A stretch of 64,000 nucleotides of DNA, taken from assembly GCA_030280995.1 (NCBI GenBank), contig JASXTE010000001.1:11131001-11195000 (forward strand), read 5' to 3'. This stretch comes from Hemileia vastatrix (taxonomy: Eukaryota > Basidiomycota > Pucciniomycetes > Pucciniales > Zaghouaniaceae). Below the pieces are notes generated by a model. That model was not told the origin of the DNA. It made no database searches and saw only the letters and a program-made list of their open reading frames with translations. Position 1 is the first letter of the stretch. Every line of letters starts with the position of its first letter. Of the stretch, positions 1-11,853 are shown piece after piece. The translations under genes and the position numbers were made by a program.

Positions 1-293
1 TTGCATCCCACTTTCTGATCACTTACTTGCCTCCATCCTGGCTTCTCATTTTCTACAATTTTCATTCCAAGCCACTTTATTCACTATTAGCCACAAATAT
101 CACTTATATATACTTCATTACACTACTAGAAATTTAAAACAAACATAAACTACAAAAACATTTGACTTGATCCAAGGAAAAAACATTTTCCAAACCAGAA
201 TGCACAGCAAGAAGGACAACTTGCTATTTCATGGATATCTATTAGCAAACAACCAGAACTCTCTACATCCCAGTCAGGGAAAACCTTTTATAA
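1..293. other. AT-rich flank, no gene recognised
   Basis: This is the sequence outside element A. I see no domain, repeat end or convincing coding potential. The short open frame from 167 crosses the boundary into the LTR of element A and is not a gene. Confidence 0.5.
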
Positions 294-578
294 GAAAGTT
301 TCAGGCTGAGTTCAAGTACAGAGATGTGAATAGCTTGATTAGTCAGTTTTAAAGAATATTTTAATGGTCCTATATGAATAATGTAGTACAAATACAATAA
401 GTATTAAAATATAACTCAATACAAAGGTCTCAGTAATTTAATCACACTAATAATAAATGGTTTACAATTTATAGTTTGTAGAAAAATAGATATAATAATT
501 CAGACAATATTCAAAGAATTTTAGAGGTACTAATAAAATTTAATGAAAATTTTATTAGTTATATGTTTTAATTATAAT

Positions 579-828
579 CACTACACAATGTAAGGGGTGG
601 ACTTGCTAGCAAGTCCTCAACCTGAACTCAGATGGAACTCAGACCAAACTCATACTGAACCCATACTGAACTCTACTTGAACACCCACCTAAAACTGTTT
701 TGATGAGTGGTGTTCATCCCTGATTGTATGGTTCCTTTATCAATAACTCAATGTGTGTTAAATCTGTGGTGAGTTTGGTTCCAAGGTTGTGGACTCCCTA
801 GCAAGTCTGCCCCCCATATTGTGTGGTG
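579..828. mobile_element. CACTA-like MITE, copy 1
   Basis: A 250 bp element with inverted ends starting CACTACACAATG and finishing CATATTGTGTGGTG, flanked by the 3 bp duplication AAT (576-578, 829-831). The 5' LTR of element A has the empty site with matching spacing. Just inside the left end is the 18 bp palindrome GGACTTGCTAGCAAGTCC. CACTA-type ends plus a 3 bp duplication fit a non-autonomous CACTA/EnSpm-like element; no transposase is present. Confidence 0.8.
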
Positions 829-1496
829 AATGATAAAGAATATAGACAAAAAGACCAAAAACACCCTTCTTTTATACCAAATAATTACCCAATGTTTTCC
901 CCTGGTTTACCAATTATACACACAACCAATGATACCTCAATCTAGATAGTACACATACCCATTAACCTAAGAAGTAACCAATAACACAAATATAATAATA
1001 TCACATGCCAAAATCCTAAAATAATAGGGATAATCCATCAAAATAAAAGAATAAACCAAAAAGAGAGTATATGTGTGTAATACCTTAAAATAAAAGACTA
1101 AAAAAGGAAATAATTGCATTAAATATAAAACATAACTAAGGGAGACAAACAGTATAAATGAAAGAGATAATTATTTTAAATTAATACACAAAATCCCCAT
1201 CCAAATATGACCAAGATTGACTGAGAAACCATTGAGAAACCCAAAATAAGACATGAAATTTGGGGAAGCTGAATGCAGTCTCTTGGAAGGCACTTGCATG
1301 GGTAAATCCTTGACTAAGTAGGAAATTTTTAAGCATGGAAGTGAATTATAGGTTCCAATCTTGAGGTTATTAATGAAATTAGTGCATATAATAAAGTCAA
1401 TGCACTAATAATGAAGTTAGGACACTAAACAAGTGCCTGTCACTTATTTTAGCATGTTTACCCATAGTGGAAATACAATGTGGGGTAACTATATTA

Positions 1497-1695
1497 AGGG
1501 GTATCAAAGTTAAAAATTTGTAATTATTTAAAAGGCATTTCACAACACAAAAAGAAAGCCACAAACTTGACATTAATTCTCAGTAGAAAGGTGGTTTGGG
1601 GGCACAATAGGGCATATTTTAAAATAATAATCATGGTTGATTTGGTGGAAAAAACAGATATTTTTGAATGGAAGATTTCTAACTTTGATACCCCC
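1497..1695. mobile_element. Short TIR element (GGGGTATCAAAG family), copy 1
   Basis: A 199 bp element with inverted ends AGGGGTATCAAAGTTA and TAACTTTGATACCCCC, flanked by TATTA (1492-1496) and TATTG (1696-1700). The other LTR of element A carries the empty site with identical spacing. A second element with nearly the same ends and flanks lies at 38327-38774. It has no coding capacity. Confidence 0.75.
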
Positions 1696-2453
1696 TATTG
1701 TGAAATTTCTAACTTTGCTAAAAATGAAGCTATTCACATGGGAAAAATGAAGGAAGTATGTGGCCAGTACACAGAAGGCATTTCAGGCATAAAAACATCA
1801 AATTTCAAAAGTGTTATTTTTATGAATTTGAATAGCCAAATCAACAGTTCTAGTTAAGAGAGACTGATCTGTAAAGGAAAATTCTTAATATTATTAAATT
1901 TATAGTGCATATATTCAACTATTAAGTGATTTAAAGCACATTTCTTATTTTTTTCCATAAAAAAGTGAAAACAACAGCTTTAAGTCTACTTAAAAGTTAT
2001 TTAGCCTTATTCTTAAGGTTATTAAGTTTACTATAACATATTTAAACTTAATATTAAGTAATAAGACTTATAAAAGGTGGATATATGTGTGAATATAAGG
2101 TATTATAATTGCATATATTGTATTTAATCATTAATTTCACTTATGTATACATCTTGTATACCTTTATTTATTGTTCCCATGTGTAAAAAATTTGTTTAAC
2201 ATAATCTATATGCAGTTTTACTTAGTCCTGGAAATATACAGGCTGAAACTCACCCACAAAAAACAATAAAAAATGATAAATTATACATTTTATTTTTTTA
2301 TATTTTTTTAGGTTTTCAGAAAAATCTGGAGCATTAAAGAGTAATTATTTAAAGAAATAAAAAATAAAAAAATATTATGAGTACTGGTTCTAGCCCCTCA
2401 GCTGGCTGAAAAAAATATTATTTCTTTTTTAATTTTTTTAATAAGGGAGGATA

Positions 2454-3780
2454 GATTTAAAATTTCATTTTCAGGTATCCACTTATCAAATTCATTTGAT
2501 TTTCCCTTAAATCTTAATAAATACTAAGCTCCTTCCTCTTTAGTAAGGATTCCTTTCTTGAGTATTTTTTCAATCTCTGATTTTTCATTAATTCTTCAGG
2601 TTGCTTTTTAGGCCCTCTTCTTCTTTTTGGAAACAAGTCAGGATCATTCGCATGGTAAGGTTTGAATAATAAGATAGGGAAAACTGAATGTTTCCTATCA
2701 TATGGGGCATATAATATGACTTCCACCGCATTATTTCCAACCATTTAATTTACTACAAAAGGAGATTTTAATTTAACATTACCTTGTAAGTTAAAATATA
2801 GTGTTGAAATAAGGACTCCATCTCTATTTTTGAATTCAAATTCTTTATGCAATTTATCTTATCTTTGATTTTCATATTCAAATACTTTTTGAATGCATTC
2901 TTCTGCATGATTTCTAAAAATTTGTTCCATATGAATAAAGGATTTAGTGCCAGGGTGTATGTCTAACCTTGGTAATTTGTTTAAATGATTTACTGGTGTA
3001 TTTGGAACATACCCCAGCCAGAGTTCAAATGGGTTTTTCTCTGTTACAGAATGAGTGGTGATATTATAAGCAAATTCAAGGAAAGGAATTAATGTTACCA
3101 AGTCATGTGTGAATTTCTCATTGTATTTGTATTCTAATACAAAGGCAAAATATCCTCTGATCATATCCTACAGAGTCTGTATCATTCTTTTACCAGCCCA
3201 TCAGTTTATGTATGGTGTGCTTTAGAAAATATCAATTGAAAACCTGATACTTCCATCAAAGATTTCCAGAATTCTGAAGTAAATTTTGGGTCTCTTTCAG
3301 ATATTATGGCTGAGGTGAACTTAGCAGTATTCATCATTTGAGTCACCATATCAATGCTGACTCTTAGGAAGAATCCTCTTTATGGGTAGAAAAAAACTTA
3401 CACATTTTTGTTAGTCTATCCACAATTACCCAGGAAAATTGAAGCTTTCTTTTACTGCTAATGGCAAGCCAGTTAAAAACTCCATGTTTATAACTTCCCA
3501 TGGGGCTTTTGGATGCTCTATTTTTTGTAACAACCCAGCTCTCTTCCGAGATAATCTTTTAGATTTATGGCAAGATTCACATGTGTCAATGTATTTTTGT
3601 ACATCTTATTTCATGTTTATTCACCAGGCTGTGATTTTAACTCTAGTTAATGTTTTGTTAAAATCAAAATGACCAGCTAAGATGTCATCATGAAAAGTAT
3701 TTAACATTAACTATTTCATAGATGGAGGTATAAATATTACATTAATTAGCTTTTTCCTGTAATATATGTATCCATATTCA
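2454..3780 (-). pseudogene. Element A integrase and chromodomain remnant
   Basis: Degenerate 3' part of the element A polyprotein. Open fragments at 2859-3164 and 2514-2744 match the C-terminal half of the integrase of elements B and C (for example FELWLGYVPNTP, and VEVILYAPYDRKH followed by a basic segment). Further reading just below 2514 in another frame gives the chromodomain end FDKWIPENEI, so a frameshift lies near 2510. The catalytic core toward 3700 is broken by several stops. Integrase inserts the cDNA copy; a terminal chromodomain is typical of chromoviruses. Non-functional. Confidence 0.75.
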
Positions 3781-3789
3781 ATTGACAGT

Positions 3790-4138
3790 CACCACACAAT
3801 ATGAGGAGCTGACTTGCTAGTGAGTCTGCAACCTTGGACCCAAACTCACAACAGATTGAACACACATTGAGCAATTGATAAAGGAACCATACAATCAAGG
3901 ATAAACACCACTCAGCAGAACAGTTTTAGGTGGGTGTTCAAGTAGAGTTCAGTATGGGTTCAGTCTGAGTTCAGTCTGAGTTCCATCTGAGTTCCATCTG
4001 AGTTCCATCTGAGTTCCATCTGAGTTCCATCTGAGTTCCATCTGAGTTCCATCTGAGTTCCATCTGAGTTCCATCTGAGTTCCATCTGAGTTCAGGTTGA
4101 GGACTTGCTAGCAAGTCCACCCCCTAAATTGCGTAGTG
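3790..4138. mobile_element. CACTA-like MITE, copy 2
   Basis: A 349 bp copy with ends CACCACACAATATG and TTGCGTAGTG, flanked by AGT (3787-3789, 4139-4141). It splits element A between the RNase H and integrase coding parts; the sequence on its two sides joins directly when compared with element B. It is reversed relative to copies 1 and 4 and expanded by a 10-unit 11 bp array. The palindromic core (4100-4117) is intact near the right end. Confidence 0.82.
3981..4090 (+). repeat. 11 bp tandem array in MITE copy 2
   Basis: Ten consecutive perfect copies of TTCCATCTGAG, preceded by diverged units (TTCAGTCTGAG). The other MITE copies carry only one or two such units, so this is a copy-specific expansion of a subterminal repeat. 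Confidence 0.95.
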
Positions 4139-4141
4139 AGT

Positions 4142-6300
4142 TTACCTTTTTAAAGCATTATTATACTTTGGAGGTAAAGTTTTTACTAATGCACACATTG
4201 AGGAATTTATTGAATCATTTAATATGGTTGATAATTTAGAAAAATCTTTATAAGATGAATGATTTTTTAATATTCTTTGCTTAAATTCTTCATCTAAATC
4301 CACTATATAAGTCCCAAATATATGTATTACCTCATTTTCAGGTACACAAGCTGGGTTGTCAGTATCATTTGAAAAAGGACTTCTGGATAAAAAATACACA
4401 TTAGAATACAATTTTACTTCTCTTTGAGTGATTTTCATCTTTCCTCTGTATTCTTGTACAGCTATTTTTAATCTAAAAATGTGTCTATTTGGTGGTTTAA
4501 TGTATAGTAATGATTTTAGTGCACTTTAATCAGTAATTAATTCAAACTTCTGGTTTTCCAGATAGTAATGAAGTTTCTCTAGGGCCCAAATAGCAGCTGA
4601 AAATTCCAGTTGATTAACACCATACCTTAATTTGGTTTTTCCTAAGGTTCTGGATATATAACAGATAACTACTTCAAATAATTTACTATTTATTATCTTT
4701 TTTTCCATAAAGCAGCACCTAAACCTGTAAATCTTGCATCAGTATACAAGATAAAATGGAGGTTAAAATCTGGCAGTCCCAATATTGGATCTGACATTAA
4801 ACATTCCTTCAATTTATCAAAAGCATGTTTTCTTTCATTATTTCAAATGAAAGCCTCAATTTTCCTGATTAATGTTTTAATGGGGCTGAAATGGATTGGT
4901 AGTTTTCTATATACTGCCTATAATATCCACACATACCTAGAAAGCTTTGAACATCTTTCAAATCTCTAGGTATATAAGTATTTTTTATTGATTCCACTTT
5001 ATTCTTTTCAGCAAAAATTTTTAAGCCAGATGAAACATGTCCAAGTAATTTCAAGGATTGAAACCCAACTTATATTTTTTCAAATTTATAGTCATATTAA
5101 TTTCATCCATTTTTTGAAATACTCTTCTCAGGCGATTTAAATGTTCATCATATGTCTTTGAAAACACTATGATGTCATCAATATACACTAAGAGCCATCC
5201 TTTAACCATTTCCTGATAAAAAACACTATCCATTAATTTTTGGAAGACTGAAGGTGAATTATTTGGGCAAAAAGACATTCTCACATATTTATATATTCCC
5301 ATGTGTGTGGTTATGAGTAAGTAATTCTATGAATTCTTTTTTACAGGAATCTGGTGGTAAACTTTGGTTCCATCCAGACAGGAAATATATTTTTCTCCTT
5401 GTAAGGTAGCATGTATAGAAGCTATCCTTTGGAGAGAGTAAATATCATCCACAGTGAATGTATTAAGAGGTCTTTAATCACCACATAATCTTGCCTTATC
5501 TTTTTCATAAGAGATTAAAACAGGTAAAGTAACACAATACTTAGGAGATGTGTCTAATTTTTCAACAATACCCATTTTTAACAATGCCTTAAGGTTGTCT
5601 TCAATGTCTTGAATTTTTTCAGGAGAAGCTAGGTAAGGAGTCTTTTTTAAGCTTTCAGGAATATTATACAAATCACAATATAAGGAGACTTTCATCTCAT
5701 GGTCTTTGACCAATCCTAGTTCATTTGAACCATGAGAAAATGCCATACAATAATAATTTATCAATCTCAAAATATTGTCTTCTTCAATTTATGAGAGTTG
5801 AGGACTGAAAGAGGTTTTTTGGATCTCATTTTTCAATTCAACCACTTCAGAGGTGGGTCTCCCACCTTGGAGTTTTTCTTTTTTAGGAGCAATGGAATAA
5901 ATTTAATTTTAAGAAAAAACTTTGAATTTCCTTTTTTATTTACTCTAATTGTGAAGCAACTATTTTCAGGATCTAGTTTGATGCCAAATTCAGTAAATGA
6001 GTCATTGTCAATAATGAAACAATCAATTCAACTATTATTATATATTACTAAAAATTCACATACTGCTCTTAAATATCCATTATTATATTTAAAGAATACA
6101 GCAGTTTTGTATTTTCCAATTAGACATAATACTGAACCAAAACCTCTCCAGTTTTTTGTCTGTAGAGGTTCCAGTTCTTCTTTGTACTTACTATCACATT
6201 TCTTCAAAGTTTGAACAGAAACTACACTTCCTGCAGCCCCAGTGTCAAGAATGGCATTCATTTATTTTCCACATATTATAACAGGTGCTCTAATAGGTGT
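4142..6300 (-). pseudogene. Element A protease, RT and RNase H remnant
   Basis: Degenerate pol region on the minus strand. The protease motif DTGAAGSVVS is in the fragment at 6028-6261. RT fragments lie at 5474-5770 (ARLCGD) and 5051-5302, with the catalytic box YIDDIIVFSKT and the upstream SPSVFQKLMD. The RT connection is at 4869-5054 (FLGMCGYYRQYI) and RNase H fragments are at 4526-4708 and 4142-4438. All match element C in order, but at least four reading-frame breaks separate them. RT copies the element RNA into DNA, RNase H removes the RNA strand, and the protease cuts the polyprotein. This copy is inactive. Confidence 0.8.
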
Positions 6301-6423
6301 GATATTGTAAGTATCATGATTTAAATCTTTTATTATTTTGGCTTCCTCAATGGAAGTTAAAGATGCTTCTGTGAGAGTTATAGCATTATTCAGGAACATA
6401 ATATCCTTTTCCAATACAAATAC

Positions 6424-8240
6424 CTAATTTTCATCATCACTGTAAAAAATGTTACTTTTAAAATCTTCACTAGACTCATACTTTTCATCTTCATGATTAC
6501 TGGGGTCAGAATCTTGTGAATTCTCAATAATATTTATTCTCTTCTTACAAGTATGAAATTTTCCCCAAGTTTCATTACATTTGAAGCAAGTGTTAAATTC
6601 TTGTCTCTTAGGAAAAGGAAGAGCAGAAGGTTTTTTCTTCTCCAATGGTAACTTACTTGTAGTAGATTTAACTACCTCAATATTTTTCTTATAATAATTA
6701 TACCTTGCATCATATTTGTGGTTCAATAACATTTCATTGCATATATTGATAAATCCTGAAGCATCTCTTATACTTTTAGTTCTAGCTACAATGATGTCTC
6801 AATCTGATAAAGGAAATTTACATGTTATTTTATCTTTCCACTCATCATAATCCATTTTTGGATCCATGGATTTCTTATTTTTTGTTAAATTCATCAAAAA
6901 TACCATTGGTTTATCCGCAGTACTTTGATTATATCTGGGTTTTTCATACAATATTTTTTGAGTGATTCTAAATTTTGGGCCACCAAATTGTCTTTCAATT
7001 AGTACCTTACATTCAACCCAGGAGTAATTAATTCCCTCACTCAATACCGGTTCAGACCATAATAAGGCCATATCTGTAAATAAAGATATTGATTTTGATG
7101 TAATTTCTTCATCAGGTAATTTGTATGAAAATATTAAGTTCTCAACTCTTTTCATGAATTTTTACCAATTAGATTTTAAATCCCCATCAAAAGAAGGGTA
7201 CTAATCTAACTTAGGACAATTCTTTTTGTTAGCTCTGACTTCTTAACCCAAGGAATATTTATTAATCCACATAATTTGGATAGATGATCATGTATTTCAT
7301 CTTTTACTGATTTTTTACTCTCAGAGTCCATAGCAGTATTTTTTTTCAATCATTGGTTTTTCATATGAATGTTTCATATGAAGTGGTATATTTTTCACAT
7401 AAGAGGTGTTGTCATTTATTTTTTCAGTATTATTCAAAATGTTAGCTACTTATATTTCTAATTTATATAATCTATCTTTTATTACAGTACATGTGATAAA
7501 GTATCATTTACATTTGAAAAAGACATTTTTACCCTTCCGTCAATTGTAGCCATTATATCCTGAGAATGTTCTAGGCTACTGTATAAATTCTTGATATCAG
7601 AATTTAATTTTTCTATTCATTGTTCAATTCATTATTTTAATTTTAAATGAGCTTTAATTTATTGGCAATAGCACTATATGATTTTGTAAGTTTGAATAAT
7701 ACACTTTCTATATTATTGTTAGACTCTCTAGAGAATTCATCCAATTTTTCAATTCTTAATAATCATTTATTTATTATTTTTGATTCCATTGTATTTTCTT
7801 TCAAAAAATATTCAATTTGATCTGTGTCCAACTCAGAAGACTCATCATTATTATTGGAATCAAGACTCAATTCATTTGGTTCAATTTTAATTTTCCTATT
7901 ATTACCCTTTTTTTTAATAGAACTATGTACATTTCTATCATTTAAAGAAAAATCCAAAATACTATGTTTAGATGAATAATCCTTAAGATCGTTATTAATT
8001 ATATTCAATAAATCCTTATCAACTTCATTAGCTATGACTAATTAATTATTCCAATTCCCTGTCCTCTCTTTACCCTTCCGCTGTAAAGGTGACTGCTGGA
8101 ACTCTGTTGGGGAGTGTGGTTTTAGTTTTGTAAGTACCAGTCTCATTTCACTTTTCTTGCTGTAATATTTTGGTCCTCTTCTTTATTTTTAGCTAGAGGT
8201 AATTCTGGAAAAATAATGGAAGGGTTGCAGAGTATTGTGG
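6424..8240 (-). pseudogene. Element A gag remnant (capsid and zinc knuckle)
   Basis: Fragment 6799-7155 matches the capsid region of elements B and C (FSYKLPDEEITSKSISLF, then the WVECKVLIERQFGGPKF part). Fragment 6424-6732 holds the zinc knuckle CFKCNETWGKFHTC; the last part reads KFHTC where B and C have KGHKC. Fragment 7763-8008 aligns weakly with the variable region upstream of the coiled coil (EYFLKENT against EYFNNNPT). The rest is broken by stops. Gag forms the particle and its knuckle binds element RNA. Confidence 0.7.
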
Positions 8241-8244
8241 TAGG

Positions 8245-8499
8245 TTAAGCTTTGAGGCCCACCAGTGCTTGATTTACTTCTATGAATCCTTGAGCTGCTC
8301 TCTTTTCCAGATTGTTCATCTGGTCCAATATGTTATTTATTTTCACTATGAGGTTGTTTAGAAGTGATGACAGGCAATAAATTTGCTCTTGTAAAGTTTT
8401 TCTTGACTTCCTTATTGTGATTGGCTTTAATTGCCTTTACTTTTCCTCTATAGTTGTTTGAGGTGTGCTACTGTTAGTTGGATATTTTTTTCCATCCAT
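8245..8499 (-). pseudogene. Element A ORF1 (MDGK...) remnant
   Basis: Reading the minus strand from the ATG at 8499 gives about 84 residues starting MDGKKYPTNSS and ending NQALVGLKA, with one in-frame stop after TIEEK. It matches, residue by residue over most of its length, the alternative-frame product that starts MEGQQYP in elements B and C (IEEK, ITIRK against ITIKK, LQEQ against LQDQ, GFIEVNQALVGLK against GFQQMNQALAELK). It was found by eye, because the stop keeps it short. Its conservation in this diverged copy argues that this frame encodes a real protein. Confidence 0.65.
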
Positions 8500-8787
8500 T
8501 TTAATGTCTTGTAACAGGTATATCAGCTTAAGGTCTGTAATTATTAGGCTTTACATAATTACTCACAATGCCAACATTTTCACACATGTTGCAAGTGAAA
8601 TTTAATAGAAAAATTCAGATATAAGTATTAAAACTTCAAAAAGAGTTTTATCAGTATGATATAGCACTACTTAAGTCAATCAATTTCTAACTTTTAGGGC
8701 TTATAGTGAATCCACAAGTGCCAAAAGTCAAATATGCTTTTATGTGGTAACTTAATTCAAGAGGTCTACAAAATGTAGCTGTGTTTT

Positions 8788-10802
8788 TTTCAGTATAGTC
8801 TAGTATATTAGTATGATATAATAGTGTTTATTTATGGTCCTACTACTTATTGATAAATGATTTAGTGATTAAACCTCAGGGGAAGACTAATAAAATAGTT
8901 ATACTCAAATAAAACTCACAATACTTGGATTTAAATGCGTGCTAGTGGTGTAAAATAGATGTATAAAATATAGTTATAGCTTATATAAAGATAATATCAA
9001 TTGATAATGGATTTATAATATATTTCTGAATGCTAATAATTGTATTGTAGTAATTGAATGATGATAAATAACCGTCAAAATCCCTCCTTACTTATACCCA
9101 AATCCACTGGAGTGCACAGACCTTCAATCCAGATGATGTCACTGCTATCCCCAGAAATTACAGCACTGTGAGGGCCTATCACCTCCCCATGGCGTCCACT
9201 TCAAGCAGTTTCAACACCCAGACCTCCAGTAAGGACCCTCCATCACTATTAATGATACCACAGATCTATACCACAAATAGAAAATCCAGATAAAAGCGGA
9301 TACCATAAAGAAACAGGTAAAATAAACAATCAAAAAGAGATTTAATGAAACCAAAAGCATATAAAGGAAAAAAATAAAATTTCCAAGCCCCAATAACATC
9401 CCCAAGCATCCACATTAGCCCAGAAATGTCCTTCCAACCCATAAATCTGTGAATAACCATCCAAGGAAGTAATTTAAGTTGTCCAAACTGGGTGTATGCG
9501 CCTGATATAGGTGTCTATGCTTCTGTAGGCGTTGTGAGTCCACTGATTTCGTCCATATGACCTAAAATAAGCAGAAAAACAAAGGTTATAGGCTATTAAG
9601 GGGCTAAAACCCACTTATATATTTAAATATACATAATATACTGCATATTTCACTGAATATGAGATTTATGTATACATATAAGCTTATGTATGTCAATAAT
9701 TACTTCATAACACTTAAGATAAGTATATTATGACTCCATTAACACCTTAATAAGTATTATTAGGCTATTGATAAGCTATTTAAACTACTATAAGTTATAT
9801 AATAGAATAATAATTATAGGGACGATATTAGGACACACCGGCACACTCAACCAAAAGTGTTAGGTGCACGCCGGTGATGCTATTTTTGTCTATTTTCTAT
9901 TAAACTTTTTTTGATGTCTCATAATATGTAACAACATCCCTTAGATATATACATAATTCTTACGCTTGGTGTGCAAGTGTGATATTATTACCGAATAGGG
10001 GAAAAAACACCCACTACTATAAATACATACGGTGTGCAAGTTAGATACTACTGCATTATGGGGCAACAAAAATATGTTTCCAGGCACTGTACAATCCTTT
10101 GTTAAATATGCAAGTATTACTTCAGTACAGGCTCAGTTTGTGAACACTGAACTATTATATACATATTTAATTTAGTTTTTATCACCAGTAACTTATAAGT
10201 GTGGTAATGGCAATCAATATGAGTCAAATGATGATAACGAGCAAATAATTTTGTGACTCTAAACCTTGCGCAATCACTGAAATTTTGAATTAAGGTGCAC
10301 TTTACAATTGTTCCCTTAAATATGTATATAATAGTTCAGTGTTCACAAACTGAGCCTGTACTGAAGTAATACTTGCATATTTAACAAAGGATTGTACAGT
10401 GCCCTGCAACATATTTTTGTTGCCCCATATTGCAGTAGTATCTAACTTGCACACCGTATGTATTTGTAGTAGTGGGTGTTTCTTTCCCTATTTGGTAATA
10501 ATATCACACTTGCACACAAAGCGTAAGAATTATGTATATATCTAAGGGATGTTGTTACATAGTATGAGACATCAAAAAAATTTGAATTGAAAATAGAAAA
10601 AAATAGCATCACCAGCGTGCACCTAACACTTTTGGTTGAGTGTGCCGGTGTGTCCTAATATTGTCCCTAATTATATACATATATAATATAATAATATATA
10701 TTATTATTTTAACCTTATTTTTAAGATATAAGCTTAATTTACTTAAGGTTATCTTATTTTAAGCATAAGAAATACTCAGTCCTAGGGATATCTAGGCTGA
10801 CA
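8788..10802 (-). repeat. 3' LTR of element B, split by a hairpin element
   Basis: Matches 17292-18449. Its outer end reads TTTCAGTATAG instead of TGTCAGTATAG and it finishes GGCTGACA. The hairpin element at 9819-10667 interrupts it. A 64-residue hydrophobic frame in sense (9211-9405) recurs in all four B/C LTRs, but a second frame of equal length overlaps it; I treat both as non-coding. Confidence 0.92.
9819..10667. mobile_element. 849 bp hairpin (long-TIR) DNA element
   Basis: Nearly the whole element is an inverted repeat. Arms of about 350 bp begin GGGACGATATTAGGACACACC-like and end with the complement, around a spacer of about 130 bp (near 10175-10310). The 8 bp sequence TAATTATA flanks it (9811-9818, 10668-10675), and the intact LTR at 18300-18330 has the empty site. 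An 8 bp duplication fits hAT-like or related superfamilies, but the GGGAC end is not a typical hAT end. There is no transposase. Confidence 0.85.
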
Positions 10803-10818
10803 CTCCCTCACCCCGAAA
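10803..10818 (-). promoter_or_regulatory. Element B polypurine tract
   Basis: On the minus strand CGGGGTGAGGGAG directly precedes the 3' LTR start TGTCAGCC. This is the place and composition expected for the plus-strand DNA primer. Confidence 0.7.
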
Positions 10819-10914
10819 AAAAAACAATTAAAAAAAATGTTAAGACATTTTAATTAAAAGTAAGGAGTGAAAAATAAAAATAATTTTTATAATACATATA
10901 CTGTATAAACAGTA

Positions 10915-11847
10915 TTATTTAGATTTAAATTTTTTCAAGAGATTTTTAAGATCAGAGATTTCATTTTCTGGAATCCACTGGTCATATTCACTTGATTTAT
11001 TTTTAAATCTTAATAGATACTCAACTCCCTTTTCTTTAGTAAGGTGTCTCTTTTTAAGTATCTTTTCAATTTCTGCTTTTTCAACTATTTCTTCAGGTTG
11101 CTGTTTATTCCTTCCTGATCTTCTTGGAAATAGAGCAGTATCATTAGAATGGTATGGTTTTATAAGAGAAATAGGAAATACTGGATGTTTTCTATCATAT
11201 GGTGCATATATAATAACCTCAACAGCATTATTAACAACCATCTTCTTAACTACAAATGGTCCAATAAATGGATCCTTCAATTTAACATTACCATTTAAAT
11301 TAAGATGTAGTGTTGAAATAAGGACTTCATCACACTCTTTGAGCATTTGTTCTTTATGGGCTTTATCCCATCTTTTCTTTTCATACTCAAACGCCTTATT
11401 TATACATTCTTGAGCATGTTTTCTGCATAATTCCTGCATCTGAAGAAAAGATTTAGTTCCTGGATGGATATCCAATCTAGGTAACTTATTAAGAGTTTTA
11501 GTAGGGGTATTAGGTACATAACCCAACCATAACTCAAATGGCTTCTTGCCAGTGACAGAATGTACTGTACTATTGTATGCAAATTCTAAACCTGGGATAA
11601 GGGTTACCCAATCATGCGTGAATTTGTCATTGTATTTAAAATTAAGACCAAAAGCACAATATCTTCTTATCATATCTTCTAAAGTTTGTATCATTTTTTC
11701 TACTAACCCATCAGTTTTTGGATGGTGTGCTGTAGAAAGCTTTAATTGACACCCTGAAACATCCATAAGTGATGTCCAGAACTCAGAAGTAAATTTAGGA
11801 TCTCTTTCAGAAACTATTACTTTGGGGAAAACTGCTATATTTAACAT
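10915..11847 (-). pseudogene. Element B integrase C-terminal half and chromodomain
   Basis: 310 residues in the same frame as the preceding pol segment but separated from it by an in-frame TAG (TGG in element C) at 11854. It starts in the integrase core at KVIVSERDPKFTSEFW (second catalytic Asp), continues through HHPKTDGLVEKM (catalytic Glu) and the LWLGYVPNTP region, and ends in a chromodomain (EIEKILKKRHL to DQWIPENEISDL). Integrase joins the cDNA ends to target DNA. The chromodomain lacks the first aromatic cage residue of HP1-type domains. Inactive as part of a broken polyprotein. Confidence 0.88.
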
Positions 11848-11853
11848 TTGTGT

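Larger units (their letters stand above)
299..2248 (-). repeat. 3' LTR of element A
   Basis: Homologous along its length to 18845-20336. It is longer because of a 250 bp CACTA-like MITE (579-828) and a 199 bp TIR element (1497-1695), each absent from the other LTR with an intact empty site there. It ends at GGCTGAAA, a decayed form of the family end GGCTGACA, followed by a CTCACCCAC tract that matches the polypurine-tract position of elements B and C. The open frame at 1567-1857 spans the inserted element and is not a gene. Confidence 0.85.

Noticed and set aside
1567..1857. 96-residue plus-strand frame
   Set aside because: It spans the end of a small DNA element and the LTR of element A; no domain.
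9211..9460. Hydrophobic 64-residue frame repeated in all four B/C LTRs
   Set aside because: Conserved only because the LTRs are near-identical, and a second equally long frame overlaps it.
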